DNA from: Erpobdella octoculata
Lineage: Eukaryota > Annelida > Clitellata > Hirudinida > Erpobdellidae
Length of the DNA stretch: 64,000 bases
Direction of reading: 5' to 3'
Assembly (NCBI GenBank): GCA_963978895.1
Contig: OZ022238.1
Span: 46,038,210-46,102,209, forward strand
The notes beneath the pieces were generated by a model. The model had not been told where the DNA came from. It saw nothing but the letters and a program-made list of their open reading frames with translations, and ran no database searches. This document shows, piece by piece, positions 23,689-36,329 of this stretch. Every line of letters starts with the position of its first letter. The first letter of the stretch is position 1. Both the position numbers and the translations under genes were made by a program.

Positions 23689-25848
23689 TAAAAAAGATTG
23701 GATGAACCAGGAATTACTTGATAGGTGCAAATTAAAATCTAAACTTTACAAAAATTACATTAAAGAGCCAACTCTTGAAAATAAAGTCAAATTTGTTCAA
23801 AGTAGAAACATATTCAAATCTCTGAAGAAAAAAACTATCAAACAATTTTATGCTGAAAAATTTACTTCTTACAAAAACAACATCAAGAAAACTTGGACTT
23901 TAATTAACTCACTCATTAACGGAAATCATAAAAATAATAAATTGCATGATAAATTTGTTGTCAACGATTGCTTAACAACTGACGAATTAATTATTAGTGA
24001 TGCGTTTAACAGCTACTTTACTGATATCGGAATTAATTTAGCATCCAAGATTCCTGATTATGGAGATTCTTTTAAACAATTTTTACCACCTTTAGTTTCA
24101 ACATTATTTAAATTTTCTTCTTGTACTCACTTAGATATAATTAATATTTCTAAAAAACTTAAAATTTCTCATTCTTCTGGGGTTGATGATATCGACCCTC
24201 ACCTTGCTATTCTATCTATTGATCACATTGTCATAGCAGTGGTACTTTCGTGTATCATTAACTGTTCACTACAAACCGGTATTGTTCCTTATCAAATAAA
24301 ATTAGCAAAAGTCATACCGTTATTCAAATCAGGAAAAAAATCATCAACTTCTAACTACCGTCCAATTTCTATTTTACCATTTTTTTCCAAGTTTTTTTAA
24401 AAAGTTGTTCATATACAGCTCTACAATTATTTCAACAAAAATTTATTATTATATGAACATCAGTATGGTTTTCGTCCAGGTTTCTCTACTTATATGGCTG
24501 TTAGTAACTTACAAGATAAAATTCTTTACTCAATCGACCATAGTGAAATACCACTTGCAATTTTCCTTGACTTATCCAAAGCCTTTGACACTATTGATCA
24601 CAATATCATTATTGCAAAACTAAAGCACTACGGTATATCTCAGACTGAGCTTAACTGGTTTAGAAATTATTTGTCTGGGAGATCTCAATGTGTACAATTT
24701 AACAATGAATTGTCCAGTTTCAAATCTATTACTTGTGGTGTTCCCCAAGGATCTATACTCGGGCCGCTTCTGTTCGTAATCTACGTTAATGATCTCTCCA
24801 ATAGCTCTCTGTTTTTTAAATATTTTCTATTTGCTGATGACACAACTGCTTTCATTTCAGATAAATCTTTACCAGATTTGATACAAAAAACAAACACTGA
24901 ACTGAACAAATTATCCTTTTGGTTTAAATGCAATAAATTATCTCTCAATGCTGATAAAACTAACTACATTGTATTTCATAATCCTCGTAAAAGGTTTTCC
25001 CTAGACAACATAGAACTAACAGTTGATGGCTCTAAAATAGATAATGTTTCAGTAACAAAATTTTTAGGAGTCTACGTTGATCAACACTTAACATGGGCTC
25101 ATCATGTAAACTATGTTTTCAAAAAAGTTTCCCTGCATTCAGGTATAATTCATCGTCTTTCGTGGTTTCTTCCTAGCAAGGTTTTGCTGACACTGTACTT
25201 TTCATTAATATATCCTTTTATTAACTATTGTAATTTTATATGGTGTATCAACTACAGAAGTCGAATGACGAAAATAATGATTCTACAAAAACGTATTATT
25301 AGAGCAATTTTTCACCTGCCCAGGAGTCATTCAACCAAAACCACTCGGATAAACAACCATTTGTTGACAATTGATCAAGTCTGTCTATATCAATCAGCAA
25401 TTTACATGTATAAGTATGCACATGATCTCTCACCCCAATATTCAACGAGTCACCTTTATAAAGCAGAAGAAGTTCACAACCATTTTGTGCGTTCTAAACA
25501 CTGTTTCCGTTCAGGATTGTTCCGGTCGACACTTGGAATGTACTCGATAAAATTTGTTGGTCCTAAGATCTGGAATTCTCTGCCGCATGACATCAACAAA
25601 AGTTATCTCAGCTCATTCAAGGCTTCTCTGAAAAATTACCTGCTGCACAAGACTTTGAAAGACTTCATACCAATTCAGTGAAGATATTTGCTCTTTTGTA
25701 AATTTTTACTTTTTTACAATTTTATGTACAGGGTTACAGTCTCGCAGGAACATTTGTTCTTTTTCTGTTGCCCCTTATTTGTTTTTTTTGTCGAAATTGT
25801 GATTTTTTATAAATAAATTTGTAAAAAAAAAAAAAAAAAATAAAAAAA
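23689..25848 (+). pseudogene. LINE reverse transcriptase with one frameshift (CR1/Jockey type)
   Basis: Two frames, 23702-24400 and 24494-25681, form one reverse transcriptase. The first holds KVIPLFKSGKKSSTSNYRPI; the second holds GFRPGFSTYMA, FLDLSKAFDTIDH, GVPQGSILGPLLFVIYVNDL, the catalytic FADDTTAF, and WFKCNKLSLNADKTNYIVF. The frame changes in a T-rich run near 24385-24400. Downstream are MYKYAHDLSP and VGPKIWNSLPHDI, the usual tail domain. The endonuclease is missing. A poly-A-like tail at 25823-25850 and a 9-bp target duplication (AAATAAATT) close the element. It could not move without help. Confidence 0.85.
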
Positions 25849-25979
25849 AAATAAATTGAGATAATTTGAAATAATGATTAAATCGCTTCGGAAAGTATTG
25901 AATATTGTTTTTGCGAATGGGTTAAGTCTATGCTGGAAGTTTCAAAGTTTTAACTTGTCCAAAAGTTGGTGAAAATCAA

Positions 25980-26300
25980 TTTAAAGATTTTGTGCTGTAT
26001 ATAATAGATCAATATTACTAGAAATTTGGACACTTTACTTTTTTTTTTAAAATGTTTTCTAAAAAAAGTTTTAACTTGTCCAAAAGTTGGTGAAGATAAA
26101 ATTTGGACACTTTACTTATTTTTTTTTTCAAATGTTTTCTAAAAAAATGTTTTAACTTGTCCAAAAGTTGGTGAAAATCAATTTAAAGATTTTGTACTGT
26201 ATATAATAGATCAATATTACTAGAAATTTGGACACTTTACTTATTTTTTTTTCAAATGTTTTCTAAAAAAAGTTTTAACTTGTCCGAAAGTTGGTGAAAA
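25980..26300. repeat. Local tandem repeat in the HSP70-like 3' flank
   Basis: The stretch TTAACTTGTCCAAAAGTTGG to AAATGTTTTCTAAAAAAA is repeated about three times with unit lengths of roughly 95-125 bases. The matching place at 58620-58745 has a single copy. Confidence 0.8.
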
Positions 26301-26365
26301 ATGATGATTGAAAATTAAAAAATCTGTTTATTTTTATTGTTGATAGTATAGAAGAATAAACTTAT

Positions 26366-26942
26366 TTATAATATTAAGTTTTTTCTGGCAGCAACAGAAG
26401 CTCCAATAGCAAGTATTTCATCTGGATAAAATTTTTGGTTTGGTGCTAGTCCAAATATTTCTTCAACCATATCTTTGACCTTTAAAAAAGTAAATTTTAG
26501 TTACAAATATGCTTTTCTGCAGATTTATGTTATATCAAAGAAATGCTTATAACAAAGTTCCGCTTGCTAAAAATTTCTTTCTTACTTTGGCACCGTTAAT
26601 ACAAAAAACACTCTGATATAACTAGATTTTTTGTGGTTATCATAAAAAGAGCTTGAATACCTTTGGCATTTTCGTAATTCCACCAACTAACAAAACTTCA
26701 TCAATGTCCTTCTTAGTAATTTTGGCTAATTCAGTGGCCTTTTTAATGCTCTCTTCACACAAAAAAATTGTCCTTTTAAGCAAATCATCGACAAGGTTTT
26801 CAAATTCTTTTCTTGTTATCTCCGTTTTAAAATTTTTATAAACACCATCTAAATCTTTTCCCCATGTCTCGAAATCTCTTATTTCAGTATCTTCCGATAA
26901 TCGGATTTTAATATTTTCTACTTTAGCGAGATCCGAGAATGA
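26366..26942 (-). pseudogene. HSP70-like pseudogene H2 (last two exons)
   Basis: Exons 7 and 8 of the family are present at 26942-26661 and 26479-26366, open and in phase, with [28 protein letters not shown] and [14 protein letters not shown] before the stop. Exons 1-6 are missing: the matching intron is interrupted by a SINE-like insertion at 27098, and the family sequence then runs out near 27780. The conserved Asp before ILAIG's exon core is changed (a TAT in place of GAT). It cannot make a complete ATPase domain. Confidence 0.8.
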
Positions 26943-27097
26943 CTGCAAATTTAGAATTAGAAGCTTTAATTGAAAACATTCCTCATCCAATTACTTTAAA
27001 TTTTCATAAATGACACTAATAATCTAATATTTATTAGGACTAGGTAAAAACTGTTTAACTATTTAACATCTCAATTCTATAACATGAAAATGTTAAA

Positions 27098-27717
27098 TAT
27101 GCTGGCGTCACCAGCACTCGAGCAACCGGGGTAGGGGAGTAAACATCCTGGATGGGTGACTTTCTTGTTATTACCAAATAGCCGGTGAGTAGAGAGTGAT
27201 CGGTTCACCCCATGCTTAAGTTGTTGACTCATTTAAAGTTCGAGATAGAGTTAGCTGGATCATGTATATGGAAATACTTTCCCTTCGATCGATAAATTAA
27301 TTAAATTTTTTAATTGAACAAATAACAAAACGACGGTCCTGTCCAAAGTGCACTTTATAATAATCTTAACATTTTATCTAATTTAGTTGGTTATATGAAT
27401 ATCAAAGTTTTGAAACATTCGTCCACGTAAGACTGAATTTTTTTTAAATTTTATATATTTAAATATATATGAATTTTTTTTAAATTTTATATATTTAAAT
27501 ATATATGAATTTTTTTTAAATTTTATATATTTAAATATATATGAATTTTTTTAAAATTTTATATATTTAAATATATATGAATTTTTTTTAAATTTTATAT
27601 ATTTAAATATATATGAATTTTTTTAAAATTTTATATATATAAATATATACGTTAACGAAATAGTAATAACATTAAACAATAACATCACGAATCGAAATAG
27701 TCCCAAACCGTAGAAGA
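27098..27717. mobile_element. SINE-like retroposon with 13-bp target duplication
   Basis: TGAAAATGTTAAA flanks the unit on both sides (27085-27097 and 27718-27730) and the paralogous intron at 59.5 kb lacks it, so it is an insertion. The first 150 bases are GC-richer and include GAGTAAACATCCTGGATGG followed by GTGAC, which resembles the box C region of 5S rRNA (TACTTGGATGGGAGAC type). The middle holds six copies of a 37-bp AT repeat (about 27431-27650). A pol III-derived head with a perfect retroposition duplication suggests a SINE, possibly 5S-derived; the head match is partial. Confidence 0.5.
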
Positions 27718-28191
27718 TGAAAATGTTAAACGAACGTTCTTTGCAAATAGTAACAATTAATTAACAGTAAAATATGTTTTTTCTCTGTGAAAAAATCAAA
27801 ATTTTTTTATTTTTTCGTTTTACAAATTTGAGATTAGCTGAAGCCATCATGCAAAGTTGTCTCACCACCGTAACATTGGATATGTGTGTATGTAACCATA
27901 CCATTTTCTATGAACCTTCACAATCACGGTAAATCTCTTATATAAGCCAGAGCCATTTCAGAATGATAACATGAACAGATAACTGGTCGGTGTGTGCAAA
28001 TGAGAATATTAAAAATCATCATCTTTTTAATAAAGTAGTTTCATCATCCCCGATAGATACAAATCAAGCACAAACAAAATATAGCAAACTAGACTATAAA
28101 ATGAGTGTCTGCATTAATTCGTATTGTTTCATTAAACGCAAAAAAAAACAAATAAATAAACGTGAACGTGTTTATTCCGTCCGACACAAAT

Positions 28192-30969
28192 TCAACCCTT
28201 CTGGCTGTTCTCTTCCTCCAGTTGTATCATTATCTCCTGCTCGAGTGCCGCGTCGGATATCTCGTCGCTCACGACCTCGTACTCCTGCAGTTCCGCTTGC
28301 AGCTCCTTCTCCCAGTCGGAAACTTCTGCGACGTTTAATAATCGTATCGTTTTGTTACGTACAGTTCGATGTCAAAATTATTGTTATGCAATTCAATGTT
28401 GAAATTATTATGCAATTCAATGTTGAAATTATTTATATGCAATTCAATGTTGAAATTATTTATATGCAATTCAATGTTGAAATTATTTATATGCAATTCA
28501 ATGTAGAAATTATTATGCAATTCAATATTGAAACTATTATGCAATTCAATGTAGAAATTATTATGCAATTCAATGTAGAAATTATTATGCAATTCAATAT
28601 CAAAATTATTATGCAATTCAATGTAGAAATTATTATGCAATTCAATATCAAAATTATTATGCAATTCAATGTAGAAATTTTTATGCAATTCAATGTAGAA
28701 ATTATTATGCAATTCAATATCAAAATTATTATGCAATTCAATGTAGAAATTATTATGCAATTCAAAATTGAAATTATTATGCAATTCATTGTAGAAATTA
28801 TTATGCAATTCAATATTGAAATTATTATACAATTCAATATTGAAATTATTATGCAGTTCAATATTGATATTATTATGCAGTTCAATATCAAAATTATTAT
28901 GTAATTCAAAATTGAAATTATTATGCAATTCATTGTAAAAATTATTATGCAATTCAATGTAGAAATTATTATGCAATTCAATATTGAAATTATTATGCAG
29001 TTCATTGTAGAAATTATTATGCAATTTCATATTAAAATTATTATGCAATTCAATATTGAAATTATTATGCAGTTCAATATTGAAATTATTATGCAGTTCA
29101 ATATCAAAATTATTATGCAATTCAAAATTGAAATAATTATTATGCAATTCATTGTAGAAATTATTATGCAATTCAATAAAGAAATTATTATGCAATTCAA
29201 TATTGAAATTATTATGCAGTTCAATATTAAATTATTATGCAGTTCAATATCAAAATTATTATGCAATTCAATATAGAAATTATTATGCAGTTCAATATTG
29301 AAATTATTATGCAGTTCAATATCAAAATTATTATGCAATTCAAAATTGAAATTATTATGCAATTCATTGTAGAAATTATTATGCAATTCAATGTAGAAAT
29401 TATTATGCAATTCAATATTGAAATTATTATGCAGTTCAATATTAAAATTATTATGCAGTTCAATATTGAAATTATTATGCAGTTCAATATCAAAATTATT
29501 ATGCAATTCAAAATTGAAATTTTTATGCAATTCATTGTAGAAATTATTATGCAATTCAATGTAGAAATTATTATGCAATTCAATACTGAAATTATTATGC
29601 AGTTCAATATTGAAATTATTATGCAGTTCAATATCAAAATTATTATGCAATTCAATATAGAAATTATTATGCAATTCAATGTAGAAATTATTATGCAATT
29701 CAATGTAGAAATTATTATGCAATTCAATATTGAAATTATTATGCAGTTCAATATTGAAATTATTATGCAGTTCAATATCAAAATTATTATGCAATTCAAT
29801 ATAGAAATTATTATGCAATTAATGTCAAAACTACTATAAAATTTTTACCAATCGAGTACAGACAAGTACAACAGAACTTTACTTGTGAAAAATATATAAT
29901 TTCTTAAAAACTCTCCTTTATTCCGATGAACAATTGAAAGAGCAAGCAATAATAGAGTAACTATATATATCTTATGAAAAAGCATAAACAGACGATGATG
30001 CAAACCGTTATTGGACGACGAATTAGTAGTAAGTTGCTGCACGGCCGTGTCGAGGTCCGGGTCTTGTACATTGGTCGGAATGAATGCGTCGCTCACAAAC
30101 TCAGATTCTTCGGCTTTCAGGTGCTCTTTGTCGTCCGTGAATTCGGCCTGGTGCTCCGGTTCCATCGTACTTTCGTCTGCAAGGCGTATCGAAATAATTA
30201 AGACGCGATAAGTCGGTACCAACCAGCAACTATATATATATATATATACGACCCATGCTTTCTGTAACCAAACATCTTTCACACATTGTGACAGTGTCAA
30301 ATAGATTTTTTTAAACAATAATGTATAACATTTCATCAAAACTGAGCACCTATAAAGTCTTTTTATTACACACTTTTACTTGACTTCTCTGTCTGTCTAT
30401 CTGTCGTCAAATTTTGCGATAGATTTTAAACTAACTTCCCGATGAGCTAGAGACTTCAAAATTTAAACATACCTCCGAACTAATTAATAATGCATTCTAT
30501 CAAATTTTCGGATCGATTGGACAAAATTTAATTAAATAATTATTTGTGATATTTTCGTCAAACTATTTATTGTCTATGCTAATATGTTTGTTGTTTATGT
30601 AGTAAAAAAAATATAAAAGTGTGTTTTTAAAAAACTTTGATTTTGCTTCACTTGTTAAGAATTTATCGTTGGTGTAAAGTACTCGATTGCTTTAAACACT
30701 AAAAATTTTAATAATGCACAGCAGGGTCAGCCAGCATACGAGTGAAATAGATAGAAACCTTTCATGATATCTTTTGCAGTAGAGCTGGCATCTGAAAACG
30801 ACAAGAAATAATTATTTACAAAAATATAAAAATCATTTAAACGCATTAAAATTAAACGTTCGAATGAAATAGCTAACCAGGTTGGTGAGCGAGCGATGTG
30901 AGTTGAGTAGATTGCTTGATGAGCGATACTCTGTAGAAATAATTATGCCAGAACATCTCTTCTTTGATT
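28192..30969 (-). CDS. SYAP1: Synapse-associated protein 1-like, C-terminal half
   Basis: Four minus-strand exons join in phase: 30969-30878, 30791-30759, 30176-30006 and 28325-28192. Exon 1 seen here reads [20 protein letters not shown], the FW..YF core of a BSD domain. The third reads [14 protein letters not shown]; the last reads [18 protein letters not shown] and ends with an acidic tail and stop at 28192. SYAP1 proteins have exactly this order: BSD domain, SEFVSDAF motif and [14 protein letters not shown] near the end. Human SYAP1 acts in Akt1 signalling and at synapses. The N-terminal half, including the start of the BSD domain, was not found up to 34.8 kb, where PRMT1 exons begin, so the gene is 5'-incomplete here. 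The donors GTTTCT and GTTTGC are weak. A 1.47-kb minisatellite fills the last intron. Confidence 0.8.
28364..29836. repeat. 24-bp minisatellite in a SYAP1 intron
   Basis: About 61 units of a 24-base repeat, TTATTATGCAATTCAATGTA plus GAAA, with a few variants (ATATTGAAA, ATATCAAAA, CATTGTAGAAA, CAAAATTGAAA, CAGTTC for CAATTC). Since 24 is a multiple of three and the unit lacks stops in several frames, open frames of 170-300 codons appear on both strands (for example IMQFNVEI and LHNNFYIE repeats). They are almost surely not genes. Variants recur in blocks of about six units, a higher-order pattern clearest from 29330 to 29830. Confidence 0.97.
30364..30665 (-). repeat. Inverted copy of the dispersed repeat at 22.6 and 58.2 kb
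   Basis: Read on the minus strand it matches 22640-22880 and 58150-58385: ACATATTAGCAT, ACTATTTATTG-type words, CAATCGATCCGAAAATTTGA and TCGGAGGTATGTTT. It lies in the SYAP1 intron between the 33-base and 171-base exons. No coding sequence is seen. Confidence 0.8.
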
Positions 30970-30994
30970 CTAAAAGAATTCAGATGGAAATAAA

Positions 30995-31165
30995 TTAATT
31001 TATGCAATGCAAATAAATGACTATCTTACAATGCAAATAAACGACTATCTATACAATGCAAATAAATGACAGTATGCAATGCAAATAAATGAACTCATGA
31101 AATGCAGATAAATGACTATTTATGCAATGCAAATAAGTGTCATTCTATGAAATGCAATTAAATAC
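30995..31165. repeat. ~29-bp tandem repeat
   Basis: Six or so degenerate units around TGCAATGCAAATAAATGACT, just upstream of the first SYAP1 exon seen here. Confidence 0.75.
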
Positions 31166-31960
31166 ACTTATCCAAGGAAAAAAGTCTTAAAATTGGAAAT
31201 AATTTTGTCCCGATGAAACCTTAAAAACACCCCCCCAAAAAAGCAGTGTTACAAGATATTAATTGAGTTTATTTTATTAGCTGGAGTTAATTAGTTTATA
31301 AACAAGTTAGACTTGGTGCTTTGCATAATCAAAAATAAGAATAGAAGTTGAATTGGAAGTTACAAGTCTGTTAAAAATATCTTCACAAGAACAATATTTT
31401 ATATTTGAAATTAAATTAAAAAAACCAATCAAACTGCAATCTATAACTGTATGAGTCGTAAACTCTTATAATTGTTGTCTTTACCGCAAAAACATTTAAA
31501 ACTTAATTTAATAAAAACAAATTATTTCATTTCGTTTCCAATTCCCATAATCCAATCAGTCTGCCTAAAACTTGGTAGATATACTAATGATGATAATAAT
31601 GCATTCTAATAAATTTTTAATTATCATGTCTCCTGTTTTATTACAAATAATTTTAAAGCCTTTACAAAGAATTAAATGTGAATCAAAATAACGGGTAACA
31701 ACTAAGACCTAGAGAAACCATTGTGACAGTCACTGTATATTTATGTAAGTCATTGGTTAACTTTTAATTAATAACTGCCTGAAGGATATGTGAGACGTTT
31801 GAGCCTCTCAATAAACTGTTTTTATAACGGTTTTATGATCTTTGGAACTTTTTTTTACCTTTTCCTGAGATGTATCGTTAAAAGCATGAATAACTTAACT
31901 TGGTCAGCTGTGCCTCGCTAAGGATGAAAAAGGAAGTTTTTACGGTTAATAACACAACAC

Positions 31961-32483
31961 TTTTAATAGAAGAAATAATTCAACTTTTCACTCTAATTTA
32001 TTTAGGCTCAAAATCCTGAAGGGAATCATTAGAGATTAACATGGTAAATTTAAGTTGTGCAATGCGAATAAATTATCTCGTGAAAACATAAAAAAAAATT
32101 AACTTGAAACAGATTCATTGATGGTGCCCATTTTAACCTAAAAATCCTAATTAGCAATTAACTACAAAACAAGTAAGCCATAAAAAAACAGGTTTTTTTA
32201 AACAAATCCCTTATATTTCTGAATTTGCCCGCATTTCAATTATTGCCAAAAAAAATTTTTAACGAAATTTTTTGGAATTTATATATGTAAACACTCATTT
32301 AATTGTATTTGATTTAATTTAAAACAGAGATAATTATTATTTTTAATCAAAAATTTGTTTTCACGAGATAATTTATTCGCATTGCACAACTTAAATTTAC
32401 CATGCTAATCTCTAATGATTCTCTTCAGGATTTTGAGCCTAAATAAATTAGAGTGAAAAGTTGAATTATTTCTTCTATTAAAA
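31961..32483. repeat. Foldback repeat with ~128-bp arms
   Basis: The left arm 31961-32089 (TTTTAATAGAAGAAATAATT to CTCGTGAAAACA) and the right arm 32356-32483 are nearly perfect inverted copies around a spacer of about 265 bases. Transcription would give a long hairpin. It may be a MITE or a secondary inversion. No coding content. Confidence 0.85.
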
Positions 32484-32813
32484 GCTAGATCTATTAAAAT
32501 AACAAGTAAATTAAAGAATCAATTTTTGAGTCACTTCCTGATGATAGATTTTTTTCAAATTTTGCATACATGCTCAAAATAGAAGACAATGCAATATTCA
32601 ATTATTAGTTTTACAATAAGTCAATTAATTTAGTTAATTTTAATTAATTGCGATATTTCGATATAATTAAGATATTTCGACTTTAATATAAAATAAAAAA
32701 GTAATATAAAAAAAAATTGATTGCAAAATTTGTGTTTTAATTACATATAAGAGCATTGGTTTTAAAAATTCGTTTTTAATTTACTTGTTATTTTAATAGA
32801 TCTAGCTTCTGAT
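32482..32813. mobile_element. MITE-like element with 31-bp inverted ends
   Basis: AGCTAGATCTATTAAAATAA begins the unit and its inverted copy closes it near 32785-32812, each about 31 bases. The interior (TTTTTGAGTCACTTCCTGAT, GAAGACAATGCAATATTCAA) occurs twice more at 45495-45625 and 45945-46215, so this is a dispersed family. Confidence 0.65.
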
Positions 32814-32936
32814 TCGACAACAGCTACCTTGGGTGACAAAGCGCTTTGTCAGTTATATAACATTTCAAAAAGGGCCAAGGTTGTTTAACTTTGCAGAAGA
32901 TGTTGTGGTTATAATATATATACATATATATGTATA

Positions 32937-33879
32937 GGGGAGAACCGGACTGAATAGACACTGTACAAAACGGCCACTGAGATTTTTTCATTTGTTAAAT
33001 TATTTTTTACGCCCATCTCTCTTTTAAAATGCGTATATATATGAACTCTTTGTTCCGTGATGTTCTTTTGTGTCTCGTGTATTTCGTTCAGCATTTATAG
33101 AGCTTTTTGTTTTTTCGCACGAAAAAGTGAAAACGAGTCAGGTCAGAACTATTCTATTCTTATCAAATATTTAAGTTAATATTTTGTAAGAAATAGGGGA
33201 TTGGTGTCTTTTTGAATATTTTTTTGACTCAAAAACCTATTATGTAGGCAAAATTGTTGAAGTAAAAGAGGATAAAGTTTCGGCTGATTTTCTGAAATTT
33301 GTATACAAAGATAAAGACACCGAAGAGGCCAAATTTTTATCTAAAGATAAAGGGATTTGTGAGGCTGATATGGATCAGATTGTTGTAAAAATAGGAGATC
33401 CAATCCTTCAAAAATCGAAACGCAGAAATGGACATATAAAATTTTTTTTTGACTTTTCAGCATATAGTCTTGGTTTATAGGCTACAACTTTTTAATAAAA
33501 TGACAAAAAAAATTTTTTTTTTTTATTAACAATAATAAAGATTTTTCCGTGAAATAAAATATTTTGCCTTACCATTTGTTGAGAATTGTGTCTTCTATAA
33601 TAAAAATTGCATGAGTGACCATTGAGTACTTGGGGCTGGCCATTCAATACTACCAGGTTGTACTGAATGGCCAGCCAGAAATTTTGGAAGAGGTTGCGTT
33701 ATTTATCTTTTTTTTTTAAATTGTTATAATATAAAAATTTTTAATAAGCGGTTTTCAGTAGTGGAATGTTTTTGCTTTCATTATGTGAAAAATTTTTATT
33801 TCTATCACTTATAGTTTTTTTGTATGATTGATTTGAATAAAAGTGTAAAATTGTGTGACCATTTGGTACCACTCTCCCC
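32937..33879 (+). mobile_element. DNA transposon remnant with GGGGAGA ends
   Basis: The left end is GGGGAGAACCGG and the right end read inward is GGGGAGAGTGG, with TATA on both outer sides (TA or TATA target duplication). The interior has a plus-strand open frame at 33193-33480. The pattern is that of an internally deleted cut-and-paste transposon. The superfamily is not certain. Confidence 0.55.
33193..33480 (+). pseudogene. C-terminal piece of a transposon-encoded protein
   Basis: An open stretch of 95 codons without a start reads IGDWCLFEYF, KTYYVGKIVEV, ADFLKFVYKDKDTEE, EADMDQIVVKIGDP and a basic KSKRRNG before the stop. A small beta-rich module with W-C/V-Y--YVGKIV-V near the C-terminus is common in uncharacterised transposon proteins of animals. 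No catalytic domain is upstream inside the terminal repeats, so it is a leftover. Confidence 0.45.
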
Positions 33880-34858
33880 TATATATTCATCATAGCAGCA
33901 AAGAATTATGTCAAATGCTCGCTGCTATAATATTTTACCGGGTGATTCGCGGATCATATACATGGACAAGAAAAACAATCAAATTATTGATATATATGGA
34001 CGTGGAAAACAATCAAATTATTGGTGGAGAGAGTTGGTAGGTAAAATGGCTTTGCCCATTTGCCCCACTCACAACTTCGAAAGAAAAATTTGTCAATGTT
34101 CGATCCCCTTCCAGTCAACGACTACGAGGACAATTTGCTGATTTTTCACACTCATTCTCATCGACTACCTATAACCTAATATTTAACACAAATTGCCGCT
34201 ATTGATTTGTATAAAATCTTCCCAATTTTTTAATTAAAGACCATATGGCTCTTAGTACAGGGAAACGTCGAGTTGAGCCAGCTATGTGCTTTAAGCAGTT
34301 ATTACAAAATTAGCTTTATTCTAAAAAAAAGTAAATGATTATTTAAAATTGATTACATTTTACCATAAAAGAGACTTTCGATTTCAAGTGTATTAGCTAA
34401 ATTTTAATGTATTCAACTGATAAACCAATCAATACAAATTATGAGAAATCTGAATGGGATTGATTCCCAGGATTAATAATATCAGATCTACTATCATTCC
34501 AAGACAGCTAAATAATAAGCAACATTCAGCACCTGATCTAACAAACCTGGTAACTTTTTAAAGGAAGTGACTTTCAAACTATGTGCAACGAAATGACGAT
34601 GCCACTATTATTCACACATTTGGATTAAAAATAAGAAATAAAAAACACATTGTGCAAGTTTATTTAGTATCGACAAGCAAGTTTTGTTTGTTTGTAAAGA
34701 TGCTGAATAAATAACAATGAATGCACATCGACAAAAAAAGTTTTCAAAGTTTTATATGAAAAAAAGAGAAAATACTGTTCCATCTCATATCTGTACAGCA
34801 CACACAAAAAAAGCTGGTTAAGAGTGTGATGATTAACAGTCTATAGAAGAGTGCTCAT
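33880..34858. other. No recognised gene
   Basis: A plus-strand open stretch at 33908-34141 (starting SNARCYNILPGDSRIIYMDK) has no family I recognise and no splice context. The rest is AT-rich with nothing supported. Confidence 0.5.
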
Positions 34859-36155
<1,297 letters not shown>

Positions 36156-36329
36156 CTAGGGTAAACTTTGAACATAGCAAATTTGAAATTGGTTGTGACA
36201 TGATGATCAGTAAAATATTGCTTATTCACATTTTGTTTATTTTTAAAAACATCTCTGCGTAAGCTCATCGACTGATTCCAGACATTGGATAACAAGACTA
36301 ACAACATAAACAATTAAACTGATAAATGC

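Larger units (their letters stand above)
22557..27097. repeat. Paralogous segment (A) with several later insertions
   Basis: The backbone (ACGCGCACAGGCATATAACG near 22571, ACTATTTATTG, CGCATATAACGCACGCG near 23598, then ATAATGATTAAATCGCTTCG near 25869 and an HSP70-like 3' end) matches 58064-59540. Relative to that copy, this one contains a minus-strand LINE (22881-23526), a plus-strand LINE (23689-25848), a tandem expansion (about 25980-26300) and a SINE-like insertion (27098-27717). Part of the backbone recurs inverted at 30364-30665. Confidence 0.85.

Noticed and set aside
28335..29839. Open frames of 117-304 codons on both strands
   Set aside because: They are created by the 24-bp minisatellite, which has no stop in several frames; the plus-strand frame from 27990 also overlaps the antisense of the SYAP1 last exon.
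33908..34141. 77-codon plus-strand frame starting SNARCYNILPGDS
   Set aside because: Coding-like composition, but no family recognised and no start or splice support; not reported as a gene.
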